Shown one piece after another: positions 1 to 7,309 of a DNA stretch of 64,000 nucleotides; positions within the stretch are counted from its first letter, which is position 1; the number at the start of each line of letters is the position of its first letter. The DNA is from Candidatus Jettenia sp. Lineage in GTDB: Bacteria; Planctomycetota; Brocadiia; Brocadiales; Brocadiaceae. The translations under genes were made by a program, and so were the position numbers. The notes beneath the pieces are model-generated. The model saw only the letters and a list, made by a program, of their open reading frames with translations. It ran no database searches and had not been told where the DNA came from. The stretch is taken from NCBI GenBank assembly GCA_021650895.1, contig CP091278.1, positions 1,765,659 to 1,829,658 of the forward strand. Direction: 5' to 3'.

Positions 1-651
1 GGGTATATTTTTATTCAGGTATGAGCGGTTGAATACATACATCGTACCGAAGGCAAGCGCAGAAACAATAAGAACTGCATAGCAAAATCGCGGGAAACCT
101 TTACTAATCACACGGTTAATATCCAAAGACCTTAACTGATTTGCCGTGTTATCCACAAGCAGAGAGATCATCTGCCCGGAGTATTTCACCGCATTTTTCT
201 GTGATGTATCCCTGGTCAATTGAATCGAACTTATGAGGGCATTATTTAAAGAAGGATACTTTTCTTCAATCAGAAGTGCAATTTTCTCTTTGCTGAATAA
301 GGATAGTAAAGGAAGCAGCAGCACCCTTAAAAAAACAAAGGATAGTATAAAAAGACTCCCCATATAAAAAATAAAAATCCCGTAGGGGAACCATAAAAGG
401 GCATAAATACTAATTGCGCCTACCATGATGATAAATAGGCATGCAGAAAGCAGAAGAGCTGCTCCGCCGGATACTCTACTTATCATAGCCTTTTTACAAA
501 CCGCCCGTAAAGATAATCTTATGGTGTTATAGCTATCCTGTGACTTAGCATCTCTAGAGCTGAGAAGGATAATAAAATCAACAAAATCCGTAAGGGTTTG
601 TTTGTATTTTAAAAATAATTTTTTTATAAATTTGATTATACCCGAAGACAT
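1..651 (-). CDS. DUF4175-like membrane protein, N-terminal 217 residues (runs off the left edge)
   Basis: The frame opens at an ATG ending at 651 and stays open to base 1, so only the N-terminus is present. After a lysine-rich start there are two hydrophobic helices near residues 64-87 and 91-115, then a soluble stretch containing KIALLIEEKYPSLNNALISS and a third hydrophobic helix near 185-203. The pattern of two helices followed by an 'E..yP.L.n.L.s...L' segment recalls the N-terminus of the large DUF4175-type membrane proteins, often found near MoxR/Bat-type genes. That family match is from memory and unverified. Function unknown. Confidence in a real gene is high; in the family it is moderate. 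Confidence 0.6.
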   Translation of the reverse strand, partial: MSSGIIKFIKKLFLKYKQTLTDFVDFIILLSSRDAKSQDSYNTIRLSLRAVCKKAMISRVSGGAALLLSACLFIIMVGAISIYALLWFPYGIFIFYMGSLFILSFVFLRVLLLPLLSLFSKEKIALLIEEKYPSLNNALISSIQLTRDTSQKNAVKYSGQMISLLVDNTANQLRSLDINRVISKGFPRFCYAVLIVSALAFGTMYVFNRSYLNKNIP

Positions 652-682
652 AATAGTACCCCCTTTTCATACAAATTTAAGG

Positions 683-865
683 TTATGCCTTGAGTGTGCA
701 TTTGTCAAACAAAATTTTCTTATTTTCATAGCACAGATTTAAAACCTGGGGGTGGCCTTCACCATAGGTAACGTAATCTTCAAGATTGAACCATTCTTGA
801 GCAGTTATTAGATACTCTAGCCAGGACACGCCAGAAAAGGTGTAGGTGAAGTGAGAACAGACCAC
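683..865 (-). CDS. Small hypothetical ORF or gene remnant (60 aa)
   Basis: A GTG-started 60-residue frame rich in aromatic residues (it contains EWFNLEDYVTYGEG) lies between the DUF4175-like gene and a palindromic repeat; its start sits at the edge of that repeat. No ribosome binding site, signal peptide or recognisable domain is seen. The composition is protein-like rather than random, so it may be the decayed end of a longer gene truncated by the repeat. Treat as doubtful. Confidence 0.2.
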   Translation of the reverse strand: MVCSHFTYTFSGVSWLEYLITAQEWFNLEDYVTYGEGHPQVLNLCYENKKILFDKCTLKA

Positions 866-867
866 CT

Positions 868-920
868 GTAGGACAAGGCCTTTAGCCTTGCAAAGGCGTA
901 AACCTAAAGGTTTGCCCTAC
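868..920. repeat. Double-hairpin palindromic repeat, copy 1
   Basis: GTAGGACAAGG at one end and CCCTAC at the other enclose two hairpins, AAGGC-ttt-GCCTT and AAACC-taaa-GGTTT. It is the compact form of a family with five further copies in this window (1424, 8119, 13142, 16016, 20544). All copies are intergenic. The paired stems look like a REP/BIME-type element. Confidence 0.8.
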
Positions 921-1034
921 ATAGATATAACTTAAAATATCAATTTTTGTTAATGATAGCTTCCATCTGAAGTTTTAGATTTGCAACCTGAATTGCACTG
1001 AAGCGCAGAGGAGAAGGAATGTATGCAGGGTTTA

Positions 1035-1358
1035 CTAGCTGATCCCAGTTTCTTGTACTACCCAATCAAGATAATTCTTTGAGCCATGACTAAGAGGTAT
1101 AGCAATAATTTCTGGAACTTCGTAGCTATGTATTTGTCTGATACGCTTCTCTACGATATCAAATTTGTCATCTTTTGTTTTCAATATCATTAACACTTCA
1201 TGCTCAGCACACAACTTACCTTGCCACTTAAAAATAGATTCAACCGACTGAACAATGTTACAACAAGCAACGTGGCCTTCTTCTACAAGGACGTGGCCAA
1301 TCCTTCTCGCCTCTTCCAGTGATTTTGCTGTCGAAAAAATTATAATGACTTTTGACAT
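1035..1358 (-). CDS. cutA: CutA family divalent-cation tolerance protein
   Basis: About 107 residues from an ATG at 1358 (MSKVIIIFSTA); the frame extends 13 codons further, but CutA proteins normally begin at this beta strand. Recognisable CutA features in order are the N-terminal strand with a TA.S.EEA helix, the GHVACCNIV segment, the W.GK motif before the E.E..ILKT strand, and YEVPEIIAIP near the end. CutA1 forms a trimer with a ferredoxin-like fold and has been linked to copper tolerance, although its cellular role is unsettled. The cysteine pair in 'VACCN' is usual in the family. The gene stands alone, with palindromic repeats on both sides. Confidence 0.93.
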   Translation of the reverse strand: MSKVIIIFSTAKSLEEARRIGHVLVEEGHVACCNIVQSVESIFKWQGKLCAEHEVLMILKTKDDKFDIVEKRIRQIHSYEVPEIIAIPLSHGSKNYLDWVVQETGIS

Positions 1359-1423
1359 ACCGTTCCAAGTTACCTCAACATTACCATAATTACTCAAAAT
1401 AATGCAGGGTCGATATGTATCGA

Positions 1424-1498
1424 TGAGGGCAAGGCTTTAGCCTTGCTTCCCCGTCTGAATATGTATACGGGGATAGCAAACCTAAAGGTTTGCCCTAC
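1424..1498. repeat. Double-hairpin palindromic repeat, copy 2
   Basis: Two perfect hairpins, GCAAGGC-ttta-GCCTTGC and GCAAACC-taaa-GGTTTGC, lie about 30 bp apart, with GAGG and CCTAC outside. It lies between cutA and the next minus-strand gene. Confidence 0.85.
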
Positions 1499-1556
1499 AG
1501 AATTGAATTTCCTATGCACTTAATTAGAGCAAACACAAGATCCGTCCCTGCCATAA

Positions 1557-1985
1557 TTACGCATTCCCTCTGCTCAGTTCTCTCTCGACCGTCTGTTTAT
1601 CGCACATACCGCCATGTCTTTTTAAACAGGATTCTATCTCTCTTCCCCCCTCTTCATCACGTGTCACATACACTAACGTACATCGGCATCCATGAGCGCT
1701 TTTGCAACCTGCATGCGGGGGTTTTATCGTATGCAACATCTTATGATTGGGCAGCAGGTATCTCCCGTCTAATGTCATACACACATCACAGGTACCTCCG
1801 TCTTTAACTGCTGAATAGAAGACATAGGCAATTTCTTTCAGCTGTATATCAGCTACTTCTGCCTCTTTATATGTTCTTCTTCTGCGGTCATGATGGATAG
1901 TTCTCGTTGTCCTGCCTTTTAAGCTATTTTTTATGAGATAATATATGACACAGACAATGATAAAAAAAATAATAAAACGCGTCAT
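1557..1985 (-). CDS. Membrane-anchored cysteine-rich small protein, unknown function
   Basis: 142 residues from an ATG three bases after the stop of the upstream gene, so probably translated from the same mRNA. An N-terminal membrane anchor (residues 3-19) is followed by a basic stretch and a compact cysteine/histidine module: CDVC near residue 66, a histidine-containing segment (NHKMLHTIKPPHAGC), then CRC. The spacing 'CxxC...LDG...PPH..C....CRC' resembles the metal-binding end of phage Mu F / SPP1 gp7-type head-morphogenesis domains, but no phage genes are nearby. A zinc site is inferred. Last gene of the TPR-lipoprotein unit. Confidence 0.6.
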   Translation of the reverse strand: MTRFIIFFIIVCVIYYLIKNSLKGRTTRTIHHDRRRRTYKEAEVADIQLKEIAYVFYSAVKDGGTCDVCMTLDGRYLLPNHKMLHTIKPPHAGCKSAHGCRCTLVYVTRDEEGGREIESCLKRHGGMCDKQTVERELSRGNA

Positions 1986-1988
1986 GTA

Positions 1989-2219
1989 TTATACAGTACC
2001 TTTAGGATTTCTTAACATAAACAAAAACAACCCACCCATTACCAGTACCGTTTGCGTCAAGATAATACTTCTAATCCATATCGCAAAACATTTCCATACC
2101 AGCTCAATCCCTTGTATCTGTTCAAACGCATGCGAAACGCGCCGAAAGGTATAAATAGCGATGATAAAGACAAGGGCTGCCATACTCATGATGATAACCG
2201 TCTTCAATTTTTGTCTCAT
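1989..2219 (-). CDS. Small two-helix membrane protein, unknown function
   Basis: 76 residues from the ATG at 2219, preceded by a GAGAG sequence; the frame can be extended to a TTG inside the upstream gene, which is less likely. Two hydrophobic helices (about residues 6-24 and 45-68) are separated by a short loop containing FEQIQGIELVWKC. No catalytic motif is seen. It lies 13 bp after the TPR lipoprotein gene and 3 bp before the cysteine-rich membrane protein gene, so the three probably form an operon and may act at the same membrane. Confidence 0.55.
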   Translation of the reverse strand: MRQKLKTVIIMSMAALVFIIAIYTFRRVSHAFEQIQGIELVWKCFAIWIRSIILTQTVLVMGGLFLFMLRNPKGTV

Positions 2220-2232
2220 GGTTATTGATCTC

Positions 2233-3522
2233 TCAACTATCGTGTTTATCAAAGGTAACAATTACCTTTTCAGATTCCTTCTTTTTCCTTACTATTTCTA
2301 AATCACTTTCCCTTTGCTTATTCGAATTTACATCCATGGCCCTTTTATACTCAAAAACCGCTTCATCCAGCATACCTTTCTGTTCATAAACATATGCCAA
2401 ATTATAATGGGCATCTTTATTTTCAGAATCGGTAACCGTTTTCCTGAATTCATCGATAGCGTCATCTACCAAATTTTTACTCGCATATGCCAATCCCAGA
2501 TTAAAATGAGTTTTCGCCGATGCAGGGTTTAATTCCGACAGTTTCTTCCATGTAGAAATCGCATCATCATAGAGACCTTGTTGGAAATAGAGTGCGCCCA
2601 ATTTATTGTATGCCTCCGGAAAATCTGGATTGGATACAATTGCTTTATTGTACAGAACCGTGGCCTTGTCGAACAGGCCTTTATCGGCATAAACCTCACC
2701 GAGCTTATAAAGAGCGTGGGTGTTATTTGGATTGGTCTTTACGATATTTTCATATTCCGAAATTGCCTCATCACAGAACCCCTTCCCATAATATGCCTCA
2801 GCAAGGCCAAGCCGAACTGAAATATTGGAAGGATCCTTTGCAAGAACCTCCTTATATACCCGTATAGCCTCATCCAGCATTCCTTTCATCGCATACGTAT
2901 GACCAAGATAGCTCGGAGCCATCATATCATTGGGATTTTCATGAATGACTTTTTTAAAAGATGTTATGGCCTCATCCAAAAATCCTCTGGTATACTGACC
3001 ATATGCAAAAACATTTCCCGCAGAAATTTCTTTGCTCGCTATTTGGTATGCCTGGGTCTTTTCATATATTCTTTTCTCTTCGCTGGCTAACTCCAAATTT
3101 CTCTTCGCTTCCATATCTGTAGGATTTATTTTTATCGCCACAGCATGTTCCGCTATTGCCTCATCGAACATATTCTTATTCCTGTATGCGAATCCCAGAT
3201 TATCATGCGCCTTTGAATACTCAGGATTGCATCTGATTGCTAGCTTAAATTCCGCAATCGCCTCATCAAACATCTTCTTCCTGCAATACGCCACACCTAA
3301 ATTGTTATGCGCTTCTGCAAAATCTGGTTTAACCACAAGAGATCTTTGGAATTGAACAATTGCCTCATCGATCATATCCTTATTCACATAACTTGCGCCG
3401 AAATTATTAAACTCCATCGCTAATTGATATTTGTCACCTTCGCTGACATGATTTTTTTTATCCGCTGAGGCACAACCAAGGAAACTCAGGAAAATACAGA
3501 TACTTACGAACGTTCTTTTCAT
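2233..3522 (-). CDS. TPR-repeat lipoprotein
   Basis: 429 residues from the ATG at 3522, chosen because AAAGGAT lies just upstream and a typical lipoprotein signal follows (MKRTFVSICIFLSFLGC, lipobox FLGC). The mature protein consists of about ten tetratricopeptide repeats, each about 34 residues and most containing DEAI, with a short irregular stretch between the third and fourth. TPR arrays are protein-interaction scaffolds; this one would face the periplasm on a lipid anchor. It is the first gene of a unit with two small membrane proteins. The C-terminus is charged and contains RKKKES. The partner is unknown. Confidence 0.88.
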   Translation of the reverse strand: MKRTFVSICIFLSFLGCASADKKNHVSEGDKYQLAMEFNNFGASYVNKDMIDEAIVQFQRSLVVKPDFAEAHNNLGVAYCRKKMFDEAIAEFKLAIRCNPEYSKAHDNLGFAYRNKNMFDEAIAEHAVAIKINPTDMEAKRNLELASEEKRIYEKTQAYQIASKEISAGNVFAYGQYTRGFLDEAITSFKKVIHENPNDMMAPSYLGHTYAMKGMLDEAIRVYKEVLAKDPSNISVRLGLAEAYYGKGFCDEAISEYENIVKTNPNNTHALYKLGEVYADKGLFDKATVLYNKAIVSNPDFPEAYNKLGALYFQQGLYDDAISTWKKLSELNPASAKTHFNLGLAYASKNLVDDAIDEFRKTVTDSENKDAHYNLAYVYEQKGMLDEAVFEYKRAMDVNSNKQRESDLEIVRKKKESEKVIVTFDKHDS

Positions 3523-4317
3523 GTATAGGTATCCTTTCACATTAACCATTTTGAAAATCCCCTGGTTATAATTACAAAAACTTCTTTTTACGGTATTCAA
3601 TTGTATCATGATATTTTATTAAGAAAAATGAAAAACTGTATATCTTAAAGATATGTATCTCTACAAACATGCATTATTACTTTATAGGGAATCCGCAGCA
3701 AAGTCAATGATAAAACCCCTGTTATTGAAATACATAGAAGGCTAAGGTTTTGTATATCGTATTTTTCTATAAACATTTCACTCTTATGGGGTTATTTTTC
3801 AAAAAACTAAAGTGTTACATAATTTTTTATAAAGACACAAAATTTTGTGTCTCTACTACTACAAAATTTAAAAAATTTTCTCATAGCACAATACTACAAG
3901 TATATTGTATAATTACCAAATATTGTACCCGCGTAGCACAAGCAAGATTGGCTTCCTGCGTTTTCTGGACATCCTATAGTTTTTGAACAAACACTTGATC
4001 TTGAATACCTACAGGCAAGAGAATAGAAAGAGGCTCTATCGGAAACAATTAAATGTATAGAATTGCTCAAATAAGGTTATGAAATAGTGTAATAATAAAA
4101 ATTGAATTCCTTCGACCACTCTGGTTTTGAAAAAGCAAATCTCTTTGAAATCCAGATACATAAATAATAAAGTACGGGAATCCCTCATCCTTGTTTTTAC
4201 AAGGACGCGTGCCGGGCTTATCCATGAGGTATAAAAAATAACACCGATTGATCCACCCTTACTTTAGAGTGGGTTACAAGTTAGCAAAGAAAAGATTTAT
4301 AATTGAAAGGAAAACAC
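3523..4317. other. 795-bp gap, AT-rich, no intact gene
   Basis: Between the divergent TPR lipoprotein and KaiB genes. It holds a decayed coding fragment (about 3924-4092, listed separately). The segment at about 3795-3825 shares TTTTCAAAAAACTAAA and TGTTAC with the sequence upstream of the tRNA near 35815. The last part carries the ribosome binding site GAAAGG ahead of the KaiB leader at 4318. Confidence 0.5.
3924..4092 (+). pseudogene. Decayed gene fragment, family unknown
   Basis: Two frames join into one protein-like string: RVAQARLASCVF in one frame and, one frameshift later, SGHPIVFEQTLDLEYLQARE, a TAG, KEALSETIKCIELLK, a TAA and GYEIV. The residue pattern after the frameshift is that of a real helical protein, interrupted by two stop codons that are single-base changes from sense codons. 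No start or ribosome binding site survives. I do not recognise the family. Confidence 0.3.
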
Positions 4318-4371
4318 ATGGCAGATCGGAATTCAGAAAAGGCCATAAAAGACCTTGAAAAAATACTTTAG
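4318..4371 (+). other. Leader peptide or frameshifted N-terminus of the KaiB gene
   Basis: An ATG preceded at good spacing by GAAAGG opens a 17-codon frame (MADRNSEKAIKDLEKIL) that stops at 4369. One extra A in the run of six A at 4358-4363 would fuse it in frame to the KaiB domain as ...DLEKNTLGIFDLSNYFF. Non-cyanobacterial KaiB proteins often have a charged N-terminal extension of this kind. It is therefore either a sequencing error, a true inactivating frameshift, a slippage site or a coupled leader. Confidence 0.5.
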
Positions 4372-4382
4372 GAATCTTTGAT

Positions 4383-4796
4383 TTGAGCAACTACTTCTTC
4401 CTCAGGCTTTACGTGACAGGCTTATCAAAGAAATCATCAAAGGCCATAATGAACATAAAAAATTTCTGTGAAAAATATCTGGAAGGGCGTTACAAGTTGG
4501 AGGTTATAGACATTTACCAGCAACTGGAATTTTTAATGGATGAACACGTGATAGTAGCTCCCACACTTATAAAAAAACTACCACTTCCTTTGAAAAAATT
4601 AACTGGAGATATGTCGGATACGGACCTGATCCTCACCGCGCTTGATATAAAACCGCAGAAAGAAAAAGAGTACGATAGAAAGGGAGAGGAAGGAAGGAAG
4701 GAAGGAAGGAAGGAAGGAAGGAAGGAAGGAAGGAAGGAAGGAAGGAAGGAAGGAAGGAAGGAAGGAAGGAAAAAAAGAATAAAAGTAAAAGGTTGA
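4383..4796 (+). CDS. KaiB-domain protein with tetranucleotide-encoded KEGR tail
   Basis: As read, the frame has no ATG before the domain; TTG at 4383 (with AGGA nine bases upstream) gives MSNYFFLRLYVTG, close to the start of cyanobacterial KaiB. Family features are LRLYVTG at the first strand, a helix with S.KAI.NI, then LEVIDIYQQ, APTLIKKLP.P and GD.SD...L..LDI.P. KaiB is the thioredoxin-like, fold-switching clock or stress protein that works with KaiC and competes with SasA-type kinases. After LDIKP comes a tail of seven KEGR units encoded by 21 copies of GGAA. The gene ends seven bases before a PAS kinase, a usual partner for non-cyanobacterial KaiB; no kaiC is in the window. The upstream 17-codon frame may be the true N-terminus, separated by a frameshift. 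Confidence 0.82.
   Translation: MSNYFFLRLYVTGLSKKSSKAIMNIKNFCEKYLEGRYKLEVIDIYQQLEFLMDEHVIVAPTLIKKLPLPLKKLTGDMSDTDLILTALDIKPQKEKEYDRKGEEGRKEGRKEGRKEGRKEGRKEGRKEGRKKRIKVKG
4688..4771. repeat. Tetranucleotide microsatellite, 21 x GGAA, inside a gene
   Basis: 84 bp of uninterrupted GGAA. Because 84 is divisible by 12, the KaiB frame reads through as seven KEGR units and stops at 4794. Gain or loss of one four-base unit would change the frame, tail and stop position, only about 30 bp ahead of the kinase start. Tetranucleotide tracts of this length in genes are classic slippage (phase-variation) sites. Confidence 0.95.
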
Positions 4797-4803
4797 AGGA
4801 GTG

Positions 4804-7167
4804 ATGAGGAAGGAAAATAAGACAAAACACGAACTCATACAAGAGATAGAGGAGCTTCAAACCCAGCTCGATGAGGCAGAGGAAGCTCTTCGTGCCATAA
4901 GAAACGGAGATGTAGATGCCATCGTCGTTCGTGGTCGTAAGGGAGAGCAAGTTTACTCTTTAACGGGTGAAGAATACCCTTATCGCGTTATTGTAGAAAG
5001 TATAAACGAAGGAGCAGTAACCCTCACCCCTGAAGGCACTATTCTCTATGCAAATAAACGTCTCGCAGAAATGTTAAAATTCCCCTTGGAAGAGATAATA
5101 AGCCGCTCATTTTATGATTTCATATCGGAAAAAGACAGAGGTTTCTTTTCCGTACTCTTAGAAAAAAGTTTCAGGAAAGGCTCAAAAGGAAGAATTACCC
5201 TGGTGAACAGTGAAGATGCTTATTTGCCGGTTTACCTTTCGTTAAATTCATTCTTAATTGATGATAAATCCAGCGTAAGTATGATTATAACCGATTTAAC
5301 GGAAGCACTAGAGGCAGAAGCATTTTCTGATACAATCCTGGACCAGGCAGCAGAATCTATTATTGTTTGTAATGAACATGGCCTTATCACGCGGGTAAAT
5401 CCAGCAGCTCAGGCCTTATGTGGTAAAAATCTCTACCTGCAACCATTCGATACTGTCTTTCCTCTTACATACCGGAATGGAAAAGATGACAAACAGGTAA
5501 AAACCTTTTCCATTTCTGCCACCCTGCAAGGACAAACACTCAAAAACAAGGAGGTAGAATTTTGTGAAGACGGACAAACTCTTCATTTTGTTTTAAACGC
5601 CGGACCACTTACCAGCATTCAGAATAAAAACCTGGGTTGTGTAATCACCCTTACCGATATAACAACAAGTAAAAAGGCCGAAAAGGCCCTAGAGATAGAC
5701 CAGCAACGGTTCTTTTCCCTCCTGAACGAACTTCCTGGTTATGTTTTTCTTCAGGGACCCGACTATTCTATTCGTTATGCAAACCGCTATTTTTGTGAGA
5801 TCTTTGGGAAACCCGATGGAAATCCATGCTACAAAATAACCCAACGAGGCAGAAAACCATGTGAAAACTGCCCTACCTCCCATATCCTTAAAGCGAAAAA
5901 CAGAGCAATCTGGGAATGGACTTCACCGGACGGAAGAATCTATCAAATATATAACTATCCATTTATCGATATTGACGGCTCCCCCCTTACCCTCGAGTTA
6001 GGAATTGACATAAGTGACCACAAGCGTGCCGAGGAAGCATCACGTATAAGCGAAAACAAGTATCAATTACTCTTTGAGAGCCTTCCCCAAAGGATATTTT
6101 ATAAAGATAAAAATCTGATCTATGTATCCTGCAATGAAAATTTAGCCAGGGACTTACATATCAGCCCAAATGAGATCATGGGAAAGACAGATTATGACCT
6201 CTACCCAAAAGGACTTGCTGATGCATACCGGGAAGCGGATACGAGCGTTATAGAATCAGGACAGACAGAGGATATAGAAGAGGAGTATATCAAGGATGGG
6301 AAAAAGTTAATTATTCGCACGGTAAGGACTCCCATAAAGGACGAGAACGGTAATGTCCTTGGTATCCTGGGTGCATTCCTGGACATTACCGAAAAGATAA
6401 CCTTGCAGAGAGAAGCTGAACGATCACGGCATCTTGCAGCATTGGGAGAATTGGCAGCTGGTGTGGGCCATGAGATCAATAACCCTATAACCGGCATTAT
6501 CAACTGTGCCCAAATACTGTTTAACAAAAGCAAAGAGGAAAGCAGAGAAAAAGATCTCGCCAGACGAATTATCAAAGAAGGCAATCGTATAGCCAATATA
6601 GTCCATAGCCTCCTTTCCTTTGCCAGAAGGGACACACATGAGAAAAAGAGCGTGGTTAGCATTCGTGAAATCCTATACGAAACACTTATTCTGACGGAGG
6701 CATATTTACGCAAAGATGGTATCAAGATAAAGCTGGATATTCCACACAATCTGCCTGCAATAACTGTACATCCACATTTGATTCAGCAAGTCTTTTTAAA
6801 TGTCATCAATAATGCACGGTATGCCCTGAACCAAAAATATCCGGAAGCAAATGATAATAAAACCCTTGAGATTTCGGGTGAAGAAGTAACGATCGATGAT
6901 CGCCCCTACGTGAAGATGATGTTTTACGATCAAGGCATCGGTATACCTGCCAGAATAAAAGACAAAATAATGGAACCTTTTTTTACCACAAAACCTACTG
7001 GTAAAGGAACGGGATTAGGCTTAAATGTGAGCCACAACATTATCAGTAACTATCGTGGTAAAATTACCGTTGATAGTAAAGAGGGAGAATTTACCAAAGT
7101 TACAATCATACTACCAGCAAGATCCCAGTCTCACGAAAATTGCCAAAAGACAGAAACGGAGAAGTAG
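4804..7167 (+). CDS. Cytoplasmic multi-PAS histidine kinase, KaiB-linked
   Basis: 787 residues from the ATG at 4804; GTG at 4801 is possible, and the AAGGAG at 4796-4801 is unusually close to either. An N-terminal coiled coil (about 5-50, with AEEALRAIRNGDVDAIVV) is typical of kinases beside kaiB/kaiC genes. Four PAS domains follow (roughly 58-160, 170-290, 305-415 and 425-540). The transmitter has the phosphoacceptor at H556 (GHEINNP, NtrB-like), then an N-box (QQVFLNVINNARYAL), DQGIGIP and GKGTGLGL. There is no membrane segment and no receiver domain. The third PAS carries CYKITQRGRKPCENCP, a cysteine cluster that could bind metal. The partner regulator is not adjacent. Output unknown. Confidence 0.93.
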   Translation: MRKENKTKHELIQEIEELQTQLDEAEEALRAIRNGDVDAIVVRGRKGEQVYSLTGEEYPYRVIVESINEGAVTLTPEGTILYANKRLAEMLKFPLEEIISRSFYDFISEKDRGFFSVLLEKSFRKGSKGRITLVNSEDAYLPVYLSLNSFLIDDKSSVSMIITDLTEALEAEAFSDTILDQAAESIIVCNEHGLITRVNPAAQALCGKNLYLQPFDTVFPLTYRNGKDDKQVKTFSISATLQGQTLKNKEVEFCEDGQTLHFVLNAGPLTSIQNKNLGCVITLTDITTSKKAEKALEIDQQRFFSLLNELPGYVFLQGPDYSIRYANRYFCEIFGKPDGNPCYKITQRGRKPCENCPTSHILKAKNRAIWEWTSPDGRIYQIYNYPFIDIDGSPLTLELGIDISDHKRAEEASRISENKYQLLFESLPQRIFYKDKNLIYVSCNENLARDLHISPNEIMGKTDYDLYPKGLADAYREADTSVIESGQTEDIEEEYIKDGKKLIIRTVRTPIKDENGNVLGILGAFLDITEKITLQREAERSRHLAALGELAAGVGHEINNPITGIINCAQILFNKSKEESREKDLARRIIKEGNRIANIVHSLLSFARRDTHEKKSVVSIREILYETLILTEAYLRKDGIKIKLDIPHNLPAITVHPHLIQQVFLNVINNARYALNQKYPEANDNKTLEISGEEVTIDDRPYVKMMFYDQGIGIPARIKDKIMEPFFTTKPTGKGTGLGLNVSHNIISNYRGKITVDSKEGEFTKVTIILPARSQSHENCQKTETEK

Positions 7168-7309
7168 ATAAAACATAGTTACTCAAAATGATGTTGGATC
7201 ATACTTTTGTAGGGGAGAATCTTGCATTCGCCCGCATCTTTGAGTAATCCCATGCCTATACATTCTTCCACAAATCAAACCTACTCATGAAAAAATAGAA
7301 TCGACGATA

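Noticed and set aside
1490-1807. Plus-strand frame of 105 codons
   Set aside because: Antisense to the cysteine-rich membrane protein and starting in a palindromic repeat; no ribosome binding site.
3750-3986. 78-codon frame as an intact gene
   Set aside because: Only its last part is protein-like and continues in another frame with stop codons; treated as part of a decayed gene.
4514-4950. Long minus-strand frames full of repeated Phe-Leu-Pro-Ser across the GGAA tract
   Set aside because: They are the antisense reading of the GGAA repeat and of the KaiB and kinase genes; no start signal or protein-like sequence outside the repeat.
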